From the NCBI GenBank assembly GCA_963753905.1, contig CAVWDZ010000001.1:2170001-2234000 (forward strand): 64,000 bases of DNA. The letters are read 5' to 3'. Shown in pieces: positions 26,562-34,643 of the stretch. The notes beneath the pieces are model-generated. The model was not told the DNA's origin. It was given only the letters and a program-made list of their open reading frames with translations, and ran no database searches. The stretch comes from Bog-756 sp963753905 (GTDB lineage Bacteria; Actinomycetota; Acidimicrobiia; Acidimicrobiales; RAAP-2). How positions within the stretch are numbered: position 1 is the stretch's first letter; every line of letters begins with the position of its first letter. Both the position numbers and the translations under genes were made by a program.

Positions 26562-28709
26562 GTGTCGCAAGGCCTGACGGAAGAACGGCCGGTCGGGGTC
26601 GGTTCGGTTCCGGGGGACGTCGATCCGGCCGACCCTTCCCAGACGGCGCCTGCGGCGCAGGCGGACTCCCTCGACCCACGGAGAGACCGTCGGCGGTTCG
26701 TCATCGCCGCGCTCTGCGCCTCGATGGTTGCCGCAGTCCCCTACGTGTGGTTCCTGACCAGCGACTGGACCGGGCAGTTCCTGCCGCTGCGGGGCATCCA
26801 GTTCTTCTCGGACTTCTACGACCTCCAGGCCCAGGCGATGATGCACGGCCACCTGTGGGTACCGACCGGCAGCCTCGGCATCGAGGGCTTCATCCACAAC
26901 GGGCACACCTACACGTACTTCGGACTCCTGCTCTCGGTCCTGCGCATGCCATTCCTGCTCATCTCCCCCACGCTCAAGGGGCGGCTCACCGCACCGTCGA
27001 TGATGGTCGCGTGGGCACTCACCGCGCTGGTGACGTCGATGCTCATCTGGCGCGTGCGGGTGCTGCTCCGGGGATCCGCCACGCTCGGCATGGCCGAGAC
27101 CGTGTCGCTCGGGATCTTGGTGGCCGCCGTGCAGGGCGGATCTGTCCTGTTGCTGCTCGGGGCCGCGCCGTGGGTCTACACCGAGGACCTCGTCTGGTCG
27201 GTCCCGATCACGGTCGCCACCCTGTTCGTGTTCATCGGCATCCTCGACCGGCCGTCCTGGCGGAGGGTGCTGGCAGCGGGCGCACTGGTCCTGGCCGGGG
27301 TCCTCAGCCGGCCGTCGCCCGCACTGGCCTGCGTCGTGGGCGCCCTGCTCATCGCGGCCTGGTTCGCTCTCGGGCGGGGCGGCGCGGAGCAGCGCCGTTG
27401 GGCGGTGCCGATGGCGCTGGTGGGCGTGATCCCCGAACTTGTCACCGTCACGGTCAACTACCTCAAGTTCGGCACCCTGATCAACGGGCTTCCCCTCGCG
27501 CACCAGGTGTGGACCCGGGACAACGCGCACCGGCGGGCATTCCTGGCCGCCACCGGCGGCAAGGGGTACAGCTTCCATTTCCTGCCCACGACCATCTGGG
27601 CCTACCTGCAGCCGTTCGGCCTCAGGGCGGAGCCGACCTTCCCCTGGCTGACCCTGCCGATCCAACCACCCCATGTCTATGGCGGGTTCACCGTCGACAT
27701 CATCTACCCGACCGGCAGCGTGCCCGCCACGATGCCGCTCCTGTTCCTGCTGGCCTGCGTGGGGATCGTGGTCGCCATCCGCGGACGGCCGGGACGCGGG
27801 GCGGCGCTCCTGCGGATCCCGCTGCTCGTAGCGATCGGCGCCACCCTGGTGGACTTCCTGCTCGGGTACATCGCTCCGCGCTACCTGGCCGACTTCATGC
27901 CGTTCCTGATCCTCGGGTCGGCGATCGGGATGATCGAGCTCTGGCGTCACCTCGCAGACCGGGGCAACTGGGCCAGGTACGCGGCCGTGGCGGTCGTCGC
28001 GGTGCTGGCCGCGTTCGGCTTCTTCGTCAACGCGGGGATCGCATCGTCTCCTGTGGGCGAGTGGTCCACCACCCAGGCAGCCAACTACGTGCGCATGATC
28101 CAATCGACGAGCAACAGCACCGATCACTCGCTCGCCACCCAGGTCGAGCGCGGATCCACCCTCCCCTACTGGGCGCCACAGAACGAGGTGTTCGTGGCCG
28201 GGAACTGTGGCGGTCTCTACCTCTCGACCGGCCTCAGTTACGCAACCGTCCCGACCTCCCAGGCCGAGCACACCACCTGGCTCCCGGTCGAACAGGGGCC
28301 GGGGATCGTGCACGTGTTCGATGTGACCTATCGCGCTCCACTCAGCGGGCTGGGCGCAGGGACCACACTGTTCACCGTCGGGCGGGACCGGATCCTGGTC
28401 GAGCCGGTCGGGGGGCTGGAGGTCCGGTTCGTCCTCGACGACCCCCGGTTCGGGACCCACGGGCAGCCGACCGGCGTCGGGCCGCACCACGCCGAGGTCC
28501 TCACGGTGATCACCGACCCCTACCTGCACCTCCTCGAGATCACCCTGCCCGACGGGCAGTCCGTGCTCAAGAGCGTCCTGAGCTACCCAGGAGCTCAACC
28601 GGTGATCGCTCCCGGGGACTCGGGCTCCGGCTCGCCGGCCTCGGTGACCGGGGCGGCAGCACGGGCGCCCGACCTCTCCATCTGCCACAGCCTCATCCGG
28701 TCCCGCTGA
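26562..28709 (+). CDS. Large membrane protein with C-terminal exoplasmic domain, function unknown
   Basis: This 715-aa protein has a roughly 45-residue hydrophilic start, about ten membrane segments up to residue 490 and then a soluble domain of about 220 residues, probably outside the cell. In the first loop are FFSDFYDLQAQAMMHGHLWV and HNGHTYTYFG, and later GYIAPRYLADFMPF, which loosely recalls GT-C/GT87-like enzymes. The tail has alternating beta-like blocks ending in the C-containing DLSICHSL and might be a beta-sandwich. GTG start with AGGAGGGG just before it. I do not recognise the family; a glycosyltransferase acting outside the membrane is the best guess. Confidence 0.62.
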   Translation: MSQGLTEERPVGVGSVPGDVDPADPSQTAPAAQADSLDPRRDRRRFVIAALCASMVAAVPYVWFLTSDWTGQFLPLRGIQFFSDFYDLQAQAMMHGHLWVPTGSLGIEGFIHNGHTYTYFGLLLSVLRMPFLLISPTLKGRLTAPSMMVAWALTALVTSMLIWRVRVLLRGSATLGMAETVSLGILVAAVQGGSVLLLLGAAPWVYTEDLVWSVPITVATLFVFIGILDRPSWRRVLAAGALVLAGVLSRPSPALACVVGALLIAAWFALGRGGAEQRRWAVPMALVGVIPELVTVTVNYLKFGTLINGLPLAHQVWTRDNAHRRAFLAATGGKGYSFHFLPTTIWAYLQPFGLRAEPTFPWLTLPIQPPHVYGGFTVDIIYPTGSVPATMPLLFLLACVGIVVAIRGRPGRGAALLRIPLLVAIGATLVDFLLGYIAPRYLADFMPFLILGSAIGMIELWRHLADRGNWARYAAVAVVAVLAAFGFFVNAGIASSPVGEWSTTQAANYVRMIQSTSNSTDHSLATQVERGSTLPYWAPQNEVFVAGNCGGLYLSTGLSYATVPTSQAEHTTWLPVEQGPGIVHVFDVTYRAPLSGLGAGTTLFTVGRDRILVEPVGGLEVRFVLDDPRFGTHGQPTGVGPHHAEVLTVITDPYLHLLEITLPDGQSVLKSVLSYPGAQPVIAPGDSGSGSPASVTGAAARAPDLSICHSLIRSR

Positions 28710-28731
28710 TCGAACGGCCCGCGGGCGAGGC

Positions 28732-28764
28732 CTGCCGACCACCCCGAACCGGGGGGCCGGGCAG
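28732..28764. terminator. Possible bidirectional terminator hairpin
   Basis: Between two convergent genes, CCCCG-AAC-CGGGG (28742-28754) forms a tight hairpin, and CTGCC with GGCAG can pair outside it. No T run follows on either strand, so efficiency is doubtful. Confidence 0.35.
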
Positions 28765-28776
28765 AGCAGCGGCGGG

Positions 28777-30087
28777 TCAGTCCCCCTCGACGGCCGGTAC
28801 GACTGCCGGCCTGCCGGCCAATTCCGCGAGGACGGGAGGCACCAGTTCCTCACCCGGTGCCGGTACCTCGGCGGGGGTTTCCCCCATCGCCGGGACCGGC
28901 CGACGCCTGAACGGGTGGCGCACGACCTCGGGGAGCCCGGCCAACTCGAGCCGCTTGAGGCCCATCGCGCGCTTCTCGATCAACCACCAACTCCCGACCG
29001 CGAGCAGCCCGGTGACCGCCACCACGCTGGTCAGGTAGAAGGGGAAGCCGAAGCGCTGCGCGCCCCAGAGCGCCAGCAGCTGCGACACCGGGTACCCGTA
29101 GATGTAGATCCCGTAGGAGTAGTCGTTTCGGGCGCCGACCCGCTGGAAGGGAAGATGGATGCCCAGCCAGAGCATCGGGTAGGCGATGACCGGCACGAGG
29201 AGCGTCGAATCGGTGAAGGCGTACATCGGGTTCCGGACGCCGTGGAGTCCGCCGTTCGGCAGGAACATCCCGACGATGAACAGCGCGGAGGTGGCAAGGG
29301 CGAGCCAGCCCGAGTCGGGCACCTTGTCCCGGTACAGATAGAGGACCGAGCCGACCAGGAAGACGGCGGTGAACCGGATGACGTTGAGAAGGAGCTGATG
29401 GCGGAACCCGTTGAACAGGTGGTCCAGCTCAGGGGTGAACGTAATGATGAACGTCAGGGCCACCATCGACGCGGCCGCGATCAGGGTGACCAGACGACGG
29501 CGGAGGAAGCCGACGACGGCGAGCGCGAGCAGCAGGAGGTAGCAGAGGAATTCGTAGAAGAGCGTCCAGATCGAGCCGTTCCAGGCCAGTCCGAACGGCA
29601 CATGGTAGGGGGTCCCGGTGATCTTCTCCTGGTGGAGGACCGTGCTCGGGAGCAGCCAGTTCCGGTAGAGGTACGGGAACGGACCGTTCGACCCACTGAA
29701 GTAGCAGGACAGCCCGCAATGCGGCAGCGGATCGGTCAGGACGTTGAGGACGCCGAAGACCAGGGCGGTCAGGATCAGGCAGACCCAGAATCCGGGGAAG
29801 ATGCGCAGGAACCGCTGCCAGAGATAGCGCCAGGGTCCGTTCCTCGCCGCGCTGCCGGCGATCAGGAACCCGCTGATGCCGAAGAAACCGTAGACCGCGA
29901 GGGTTCCGATGCTGTTGCCATTGATCGTCCAGATGTGGCCGAATCCCCCGAGGCCGAAGGCGTGGTCGTAAACCACCAGCGTCGCCAGGACCAGCCGGAG
30001 GAAGTTGAGGCTGTTGTGGCGCCCGGAGAACCCGTCACCGATCGTCCGCCACCTGGCGGGTGTCACCCCTGTCGCGGCATCGGTCAT
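28777..30087 (-). CDS. Membrane acyltransferase 3 (OafA-like, no SGNH domain)
   Basis: The product (436 aa) has about ten membrane segments with SLNFLRLVLA, VVYDHAFG (His about 42), FFGISGFLIAGS, then WTLFYEFLCYL in place of the usual WSLxxEExFY. These are hallmarks of the more distant NodX/OafA-like acyltransferase group. A Cys pair lies in the loop DPLPHCGLSCYF. The last 60 residues are a hydrophilic Pro-rich tail. It is not close in sequence to the other four acyltransferases of the window. It is transcribed towards the large membrane protein and away from the oxygenase. The likely role is O-acylation of a surface glycan or lipid. Confidence 0.85.
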   Translation of the reverse strand: MTDAATGVTPARWRTIGDGFSGRHNSLNFLRLVLATLVVYDHAFGLGGFGHIWTINGNSIGTLAVYGFFGISGFLIAGSAARNGPWRYLWQRFLRIFPGFWVCLILTALVFGVLNVLTDPLPHCGLSCYFSGSNGPFPYLYRNWLLPSTVLHQEKITGTPYHVPFGLAWNGSIWTLFYEFLCYLLLLALAVVGFLRRRLVTLIAAASMVALTFIITFTPELDHLFNGFRHQLLLNVIRFTAVFLVGSVLYLYRDKVPDSGWLALATSALFIVGMFLPNGGLHGVRNPMYAFTDSTLLVPVIAYPMLWLGIHLPFQRVGARNDYSYGIYIYGYPVSQLLALWGAQRFGFPFYLTSVVAVTGLLAVGSWWLIEKRAMGLKRLELAGLPEVVRHPFRRRPVPAMGETPAEVPAPGEELVPPVLAELAGRPAVVPAVEGD

Positions 30088-30165
30088 CGCGCCGGTCCTG
30101 TCGACCCCGTCTCCGGCGGAACGGCTCCCCGGCCGCTGCCGGCGACGCAGATCCCGCCCGTCCGG

Positions 30166-31041
30166 CTAGGACCCGGGCTTCTTGCCACGAAGCCGCTCGA
30201 GCCTGGCCAGCAGGTTGCTCGCCGCCGTGTCCGAGATGCCCAGCCGGCGCTTCACCCGGTCGTAGAGCCGGAGCACCTGCTTGTCCGCATAGATGAGCAC
30301 CGAGCGCGGTCCGTCGCCGGGACGCGCCCGGTACTCGGTCGAGCGCACGATCGGGTCGTCCTCGTGGGTGAAGTAGTAGAGCGCGAGCGACCGGCGGGAG
30401 GTGCCCGGCGGGCACTGCATGGGTTCAGGATGCCCGTGGAAGGAGTCGGCATTGGTGGTGAAGACCACCACCCGGTTGGCCAACGGGGCAACCGTAACCT
30501 CGCAGTGGGTCATCTCGGTGTTCCACAGCTCGAGGTCCCCGCCGTACTCGGGCTTCCAGTCCTCGTTGAGGTACAGCAGGAGATTGACCCGGCGCCGCCA
30601 GTCCCGGTGCTGCGGGTGCACGGTGAAGTCCGCATGCATGTTGAGGAATCCGCCGGTGGTCGACTGGTGCAATCCGCCGCCTTCGAGACTCGGATCGGGG
30701 AACAGACCCTCGATCCCGGTGAGCTGCTCGAGGAATCGGACGAACCTCGGAGAGTTGAGCTCCTCGAGGATCGAGCGCAGCGTCGGTCCCCACGTCGTCG
30801 GGTCGGTCTGACCGAACTTGCGCTCGTTCACATGGAGGTAGGAGATCCACTCCCCACCCTCGAGGGTGGGGAACTCGCCGATGGCGGCACTCACCGCGCG
30901 ATGGTCGAGGAACTCCTCGAACACGATGTGCGGGAACGGGGAGGCCGTGCGGTACCGGGGCGCCAGCTCCCCGACCCCACCCTCCCATTTGGCGAGATCC
31001 AGGATCTCGAACTTCTCTGCTTCCTGTGCTTCTGGGTGCAT
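30166..31041 (-). CDS. 2-oxoglutarate/Fe(II)-dependent oxygenase (prolyl-4-hydroxylase-like)
   Basis: This 291-aa cytoplasmic protein has a double-stranded beta-helix core. The iron ligands are visible as MHADFT (His136, Asp138) and a distal His in SFHGHPEPM, with the 2OG-binding Arg in TSRRSLALYYFT. Such enzymes hydroxylate peptides, small molecules or sugars. I prefer ATG 31041, where a GAGG lies upstream; a GTG at 31146 in the same frame, four bases after the preceding stop, would add 35 residues without domain similarity. It follows the GT2-methyltransferase fusion and may modify the same glycan or lipid (inference). Confidence 0.82.
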   Translation of the reverse strand: MHPEAQEAEKFEILDLAKWEGGVGELAPRYRTASPFPHIVFEEFLDHRAVSAAIGEFPTLEGGEWISYLHVNERKFGQTDPTTWGPTLRSILEELNSPRFVRFLEQLTGIEGLFPDPSLEGGGLHQSTTGGFLNMHADFTVHPQHRDWRRRVNLLLYLNEDWKPEYGGDLELWNTEMTHCEVTVAPLANRVVVFTTNADSFHGHPEPMQCPPGTSRRSLALYYFTHEDDPIVRSTEYRARPGDGPRSVLIYADKQVLRLYDRVKRRLGISDTAASNLLARLERLRGKKPGS

Positions 31042-31150
31042 CTCGCTGGACCTCGGATCAGTGGGGCCGTACGGGTGACCGGGACGCTCCCGGGCACGTA
31101 GCACGCCGTGGTGTGTTCGGGCCGGCATCCGGACCCGGGGGGTCACCCGG

Positions 31151-32608
31151 TCAGGCGGGCTCCAACTCGAAGACGAACTGGTAGGAGAAGAGGTTCGGGG
31201 ACAGCGCCAGTCCGATCCGGTCCACGGCGGACACGGCCCGCATCACCCGGGAGGGAGAGGGCCCTCCACGACCGGCGACCTCGACGGGCAGACCGGCGCT
31301 CGAGCGCCTCCGGACCCGCAGCCCGGCGCGGTCCGCCATCCGCTCGAACCCCCGCTGGGTGAAGAACCGGAGATGGGCAGCATCGAAGATGCCGCGCCGC
31401 TCGTACTCGAAGTGACCGCTGAGCACACGTGCCCGCGGGTACCAGTGGGCGACGTTGGGGACGCTCACCATCACCACACCCCGGGGCGTCAGCACGGTAC
31501 CGATCTGGCGGAGGAGCGACTCGGGGTCGACCAACCGCTCGAACACCCCGGCCCCCACCACCACGTCGAATCCGGTGCCGACCTCGGCGGGCAGGCCCTC
31601 GTTGAGATCGGCCTCCACGAACCCGTCGAGCCGGTCCCCCACCCCGTCGACCTTCACTGAGTCGACCCCGATCACCGTGTGCCCCTCCAGGCGGAGCAGC
31701 TCGCCGAGGCGACCGCTCCCACAGCCGAGGTCGAGGATGCGCCGGGGCGGACCTTCCCCGAGCCACGTGAGGAGCTCGCGGTGCGCCGCCGTCGTCCGGG
31801 GCAGGTCGAAGTCATCGGTGGCGAACGCCATGTCCCCGGTCCCGAAGCCCATCTTGTGGACCCGGTACCGGATGACGTCGGACACGACGTCCTTGGCGTA
31901 GCCCATGCCGTTCACATGGCAGATCTCATTGCCGTAGAAGGTCGGGATCGGGACCTCGACGATGACTTTCTTCGCCTCGAGCAGCTGCAGGATGATCTCG
32001 GTGTCGAAATCGAACCCGTCGGTGTTCGACTCGAACGGGATGTCGTTGAGGGCCGAGGTACGGTACGCCCGGTAGCCGCTGTGCCACTCGGAAAGGTTGA
32101 GCCCGGTCGCCGCGTTGGAGAACCTGCTGAGGACCCGGTTGCCGACGTACTTGTACAGCGGCATCCCACCGATCCGCGCCGACCCCGGATCGAGCAGCCG
32201 GGACCCGAAGACAGCGTCGCAGTCGCTCGTCTCGAAGGGAGCGATGAGGTCTTCGATGACCTCAGGCGCGTACTGCCCGTCCGCGTGCAGCAGGACGACG
32301 ATGTCCAGCCCGTGGTCGATCGCCCATCTGTAGGCGGCCTTCTGATTGCCGCCGTACCCGAGGTTCTGCGGGCGCCGGATGACCGTGAGCGGCAGGTCGG
32401 TCTCGGCCTGGTACTCCTTGCCGACCGTGTAGGTGCAGTCGCTGCTCGCGTCGTCGCAGACCACCACTTCGGCGACACGCGATCGGAAGCCCGGAGGAAG
32501 CCGGTCGAGCACGGCGGCGAGGGTCGACGCAGCGTTGTAGGCCACCACCACGATGCCGATGCGCTCGGGATATAATTGGCCTTGACGTGCGGTTTCAGAG
32601 CCCCTCAT
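31151..32608 (-). CDS. Fusion of GT2 glycosyltransferase and SAM methyltransferase
   Basis: The product (485 aa) joins two cytoplasmic enzymes. Residues 17-250 form a DPM1/undecaprenol-mannosyltransferase-like GT2 domain (IVVVAYNAA, VCDDASSD, LGYGGNQKAA, LLHADGQY with the DxD-like metal site). Residues 285-440 form a class I methyltransferase (LDLGCGSGR, then SVPNVAHWYP and FDAAHLRFFT, typical of Methyltransf_23). There is no membrane tail. It may attach a sugar to a lipid carrier or chain and methylate the product. A TAGCGT hexamer about 43 bases upstream and a GGGGGTGAGG site support ATG 32608. Downstream is the oxygenase, probably co-transcribed. Confidence 0.87.
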   Translation of the reverse strand: MRGSETARQGQLYPERIGIVVVAYNAASTLAAVLDRLPPGFRSRVAEVVVCDDASSDCTYTVGKEYQAETDLPLTVIRRPQNLGYGGNQKAAYRWAIDHGLDIVVLLHADGQYAPEVIEDLIAPFETSDCDAVFGSRLLDPGSARIGGMPLYKYVGNRVLSRFSNAATGLNLSEWHSGYRAYRTSALNDIPFESNTDGFDFDTEIILQLLEAKKVIVEVPIPTFYGNEICHVNGMGYAKDVVSDVIRYRVHKMGFGTGDMAFATDDFDLPRTTAAHRELLTWLGEGPPRRILDLGCGSGRLGELLRLEGHTVIGVDSVKVDGVGDRLDGFVEADLNEGLPAEVGTGFDVVVGAGVFERLVDPESLLRQIGTVLTPRGVVMVSVPNVAHWYPRARVLSGHFEYERRGIFDAAHLRFFTQRGFERMADRAGLRVRRRSSAGLPVEVAGRGGPSPSRVMRAVSAVDRIGLALSPNLFSYQFVFELEPA

Positions 32609-32650
32609 CGCCTCACCCCCTGCCGGACACCGGACTCACCCAACCAGCGA

Positions 32651-32656
32651 ACGCTA
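32651..32656 (-). promoter_or_regulatory. Probable -10 hexamer of the GT2-methyltransferase gene
   Basis: TAGCGT on the minus strand, about 42 bases before the ATG at 32608, which has its own ribosome site. Confidence 0.4.
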
Positions 32657-32709
32657 GCACCGCCACCCCGGCTGCGGCAACCTCGACAGATTGCCAGAGG
32701 AGGCTCCGT

Positions 32710-33432
32710 TCAGCCCGCCGGAGCAGCGAAGACGTGCAGTTTGGGGTAGACCACCATCGGTACCCGGAGCCACCGGATCGACATGAAGACCGGGTACCAC
32801 TTCCAGTAGTCGAATCCCTCCGGGTCGACCGGCGTCGTGGTGCAGGATCCGAAGCGCTCACGGAGCACCTGCTCGTAGAAGGGGCGGGAGTACATGACCA
32901 CCATCGGCTGCTTGAAGGTGGTGAGGAACCAGCGGGTCACCGGGAGCAGGAGCCGTTGCACCGGGTACCACGCCTTCTGTGGGCAGTACTCGAGGATGAA
33001 CAGCCGACCGCCCGGACGGAGGAGTCGTTTGGCACGGTCGACCGCCTCCTCCACCCTCGCTTCTGACGAGCGCCAGTTGCCCTTCGGGGTGTGGTGCAAC
33101 ATGAGCGGGAAGATCACCGTGTCGAAGGACTCTGCCGGGAACTCGTACTCGTAGAAGTCGCCGACCACGCCGATGGCGCGTTCGGGGCAGTACTCCTTGA
33201 GCATCTCGGCCGAGAGATCCATCACCGTGAGGCTGGCCAGCTGCTCATCCCACTCGAAGAAGTCCCAGATGCCGCCCACGCTCAGTGCGTCGCCTCGGAC
33301 CCCGGAATTGAGCAGACGCGCCGCCTCGACGTCGAGCTCCTGGGTCATCGCCTTCAGCGACTCGTACTGGTGGTCGAGCTGCTGGCGATCGAAGAACTCG
33401 CGTACCTCGTCCGAGGTCGAATCCTGCCCCAT
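32710..33432 (-). CDS. SAM-dependent methyltransferase (class I)
   Basis: This 240-aa cytoplasmic protein has an N-terminal helix region, then ALSVGGIWDF as the SAM-binding loop, VMDLSAEML (acidic residue at the end of strand 2), FDTVIFPLMLHH and RLLRPGGRLFILEY, the usual order of class I methyltransferases. The glycine loop is reduced (SVGGIW instead of GxGxG) but still plausible. ATG 33432 has AGGAGA seven bases upstream, which rules out the longer reading. The C-terminal third is hydrophobic in patches and may bind a lipid-linked substrate. The target is unknown; the adjacent gene suggests a sugar or lipid of the same pathway. Confidence 0.78.
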   Translation of the reverse strand: MGQDSTSDEVREFFDRQQLDHQYESLKAMTQELDVEAARLLNSGVRGDALSVGGIWDFFEWDEQLASLTVMDLSAEMLKEYCPERAIGVVGDFYEYEFPAESFDTVIFPLMLHHTPKGNWRSSEARVEEAVDRAKRLLRPGGRLFILEYCPQKAWYPVQRLLLPVTRWFLTTFKQPMVVMYSRPFYEQVLRERFGSCTTTPVDPEGFDYWKWYPVFMSIRWLRVPMVVYPKLHVFAAPAG

Positions 33433-33629
33433 GGTGCACTCTCCTGCTCGCTGGACCGGCACTCTGCTGCCCGCCGGCCCGGCTTCGATCGAGCCGCCGC
33501 AGGGCTGCCCGCCGACACGCCGTGCCGAACGGCGCATGAGCCTAGCATCGGGCCCTCGCAGCGACCCTGGGCCGATCGCCACCGAGAGCGCGGGGCAGGC
33601 GAAAGACAGCACGTCCACCCCGGGTTGGC

Positions 33630-33635
33630 TACAGT
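33630..33635 (+). promoter_or_regulatory. -10 hexamer of a leaderless transcript
   Basis: TACAGT is followed by seven bases and the ATG at 33643 of the small two-TM protein. Confidence 0.55.
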
Positions 33636-33642
33636 CCCGACC

Positions 33643-34023
33643 ATGAAATGGATAGGTGTCGCCGTCCTCGTGGTCATCGGAATCATCGCCGCGTTCGTTG
33701 CGATCGAATACTTCGTCGTCCCCTTCCACTCGCTTCCGAGCTACATCCCAGGGCACAAGAGCGGTCCCGGCCATTACCACAAGCGCGGTGCGATCGCAGC
33801 GCTGGTGGCCGTGGTGGCACTGGTGGGAGCGGTCCTGCTCGCCGTGCGCTTCACCCGTCCGGCGTCGGGCACGACCGCACCGGCAGCGACGGCAGCGACG
33901 GGAGCGACGACACCTGCCGGCGCCGCACCCAGCTCGGTCGATGACCTGCTGGGCGCTCCGGATCCCGCCCCCACCCCGCCCCCAGCCTCTGCTCCGGACG
34001 AAAGCGGCACGCCGCCTACCTGA
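33643..34023 (+). CDS. Small two-TM protein with Pro/Ala-rich tail, unknown
   Basis: The product (126 aa) has a hydrophobic segment at residues 4-28, a short loop with HSLPSYIPGHKSGPGHYHKR, a second hydrophobic segment at about 50-68 and a roughly 55-residue Ala/Thr/Pro tail that is probably disordered. I do not recognise it. The His-rich loop might bind metal, but that is speculation. ATG follows a leaderless promoter. It converges with cysC, whose stop is 12 bases away, and is divergent from the methyltransferase, so it stands alone transcriptionally. Confidence 0.65.
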   Translation: MKWIGVAVLVVIGIIAAFVAIEYFVVPFHSLPSYIPGHKSGPGHYHKRGAIAALVAVVALVGAVLLAVRFTRPASGTTAPAATAATGATTPAGAAPSSVDDLLGAPDPAPTPPPASAPDESGTPPT

Positions 34024-34035
34024 CCGGTCCGCCTC

Positions 34036-34632
34036 CTACCGCCGGGTGGGCGCCAGCGTCCCGATCACCAGCGTGGCGGCTTCCTCCACCGACAGGTCGG
34101 CCCCGATCACCAGGTCCGGCGCGTCCGGAACCTCGTAGGGATCATCGATGCCGGTGAACCCTTCGATCCGGCCGGCGGTCGCATCGGCGTAGAGGCCCTT
34201 CGGATCGCGCTGCGCGCAGTGGGCAGCCGTTGCAGCCAGGTACACCTCGATGAAGGGCAGCCCGGCCTGCTCGTGGATCTCCCGCGCTTGGCGGCGCGAG
34301 GAGGCGTACGGGCTGATCACCGCCACGACAGCGATCAGCCCGGCATCGGCGAACAGCCGGGCCACCTCGGCGACCCGGCGGCAATTCTCCTCGCGGGCGG
34401 TACGGCTGAATCCGAGATCCCCGTTGAGACCGGTCCGCAGGTTGTCCCCGTCGAGGCGGTAGGAGGCGGTTCCGGCGCGAACCAGCATCTGCTCGACAGC
34501 CGCCGCCAGCGTCGACTTCCCCGATCCGGAGAGACCGGTGAGCCAGAGCGTCGCCCCGCCGCCACCGAGCAGCTCGGCGCGCGCGGAGCGGCTGACCTCC
34601 CCGGTGTGCCAGGTGACGTTGGAGGACGTCAT
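34036..34632 (-). CDS. cysC: Adenylyl-sulfate kinase
   Basis: CysC phosphorylates APS to PAPS, the sulfate donor of sulfotransferases. The 198-aa protein has the P-loop GLSGSGKST (33-41), YRLDGDNLRTGLN, SPYASSRRQARE and DPKGLYADATAG, all diagnostic. It is a single-domain enzyme, not the CysNC fusion found in many actinomycetes. A TTG at 34647 in frame would overlap the cysN stop; I prefer ATG 34632. It is third in the order cysD-cysN-cysC. PAPS made here fits the three sulfotransferase genes downstream in the window. Confidence 0.93.
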   Translation of the reverse strand: MTSSNVTWHTGEVSRSARAELLGGGGATLWLTGLSGSGKSTLAAAVEQMLVRAGTASYRLDGDNLRTGLNGDLGFSRTAREENCRRVAEVARLFADAGLIAVVAVISPYASSRRQAREIHEQAGLPFIEVYLAATAAHCAQRDPKGLYADATAGRIEGFTGIDDPYEVPDAPDLVIGADLSVEEAATLVIGTLAPTRR

Positions 34633-34643
34633 GACCGCCCCTG

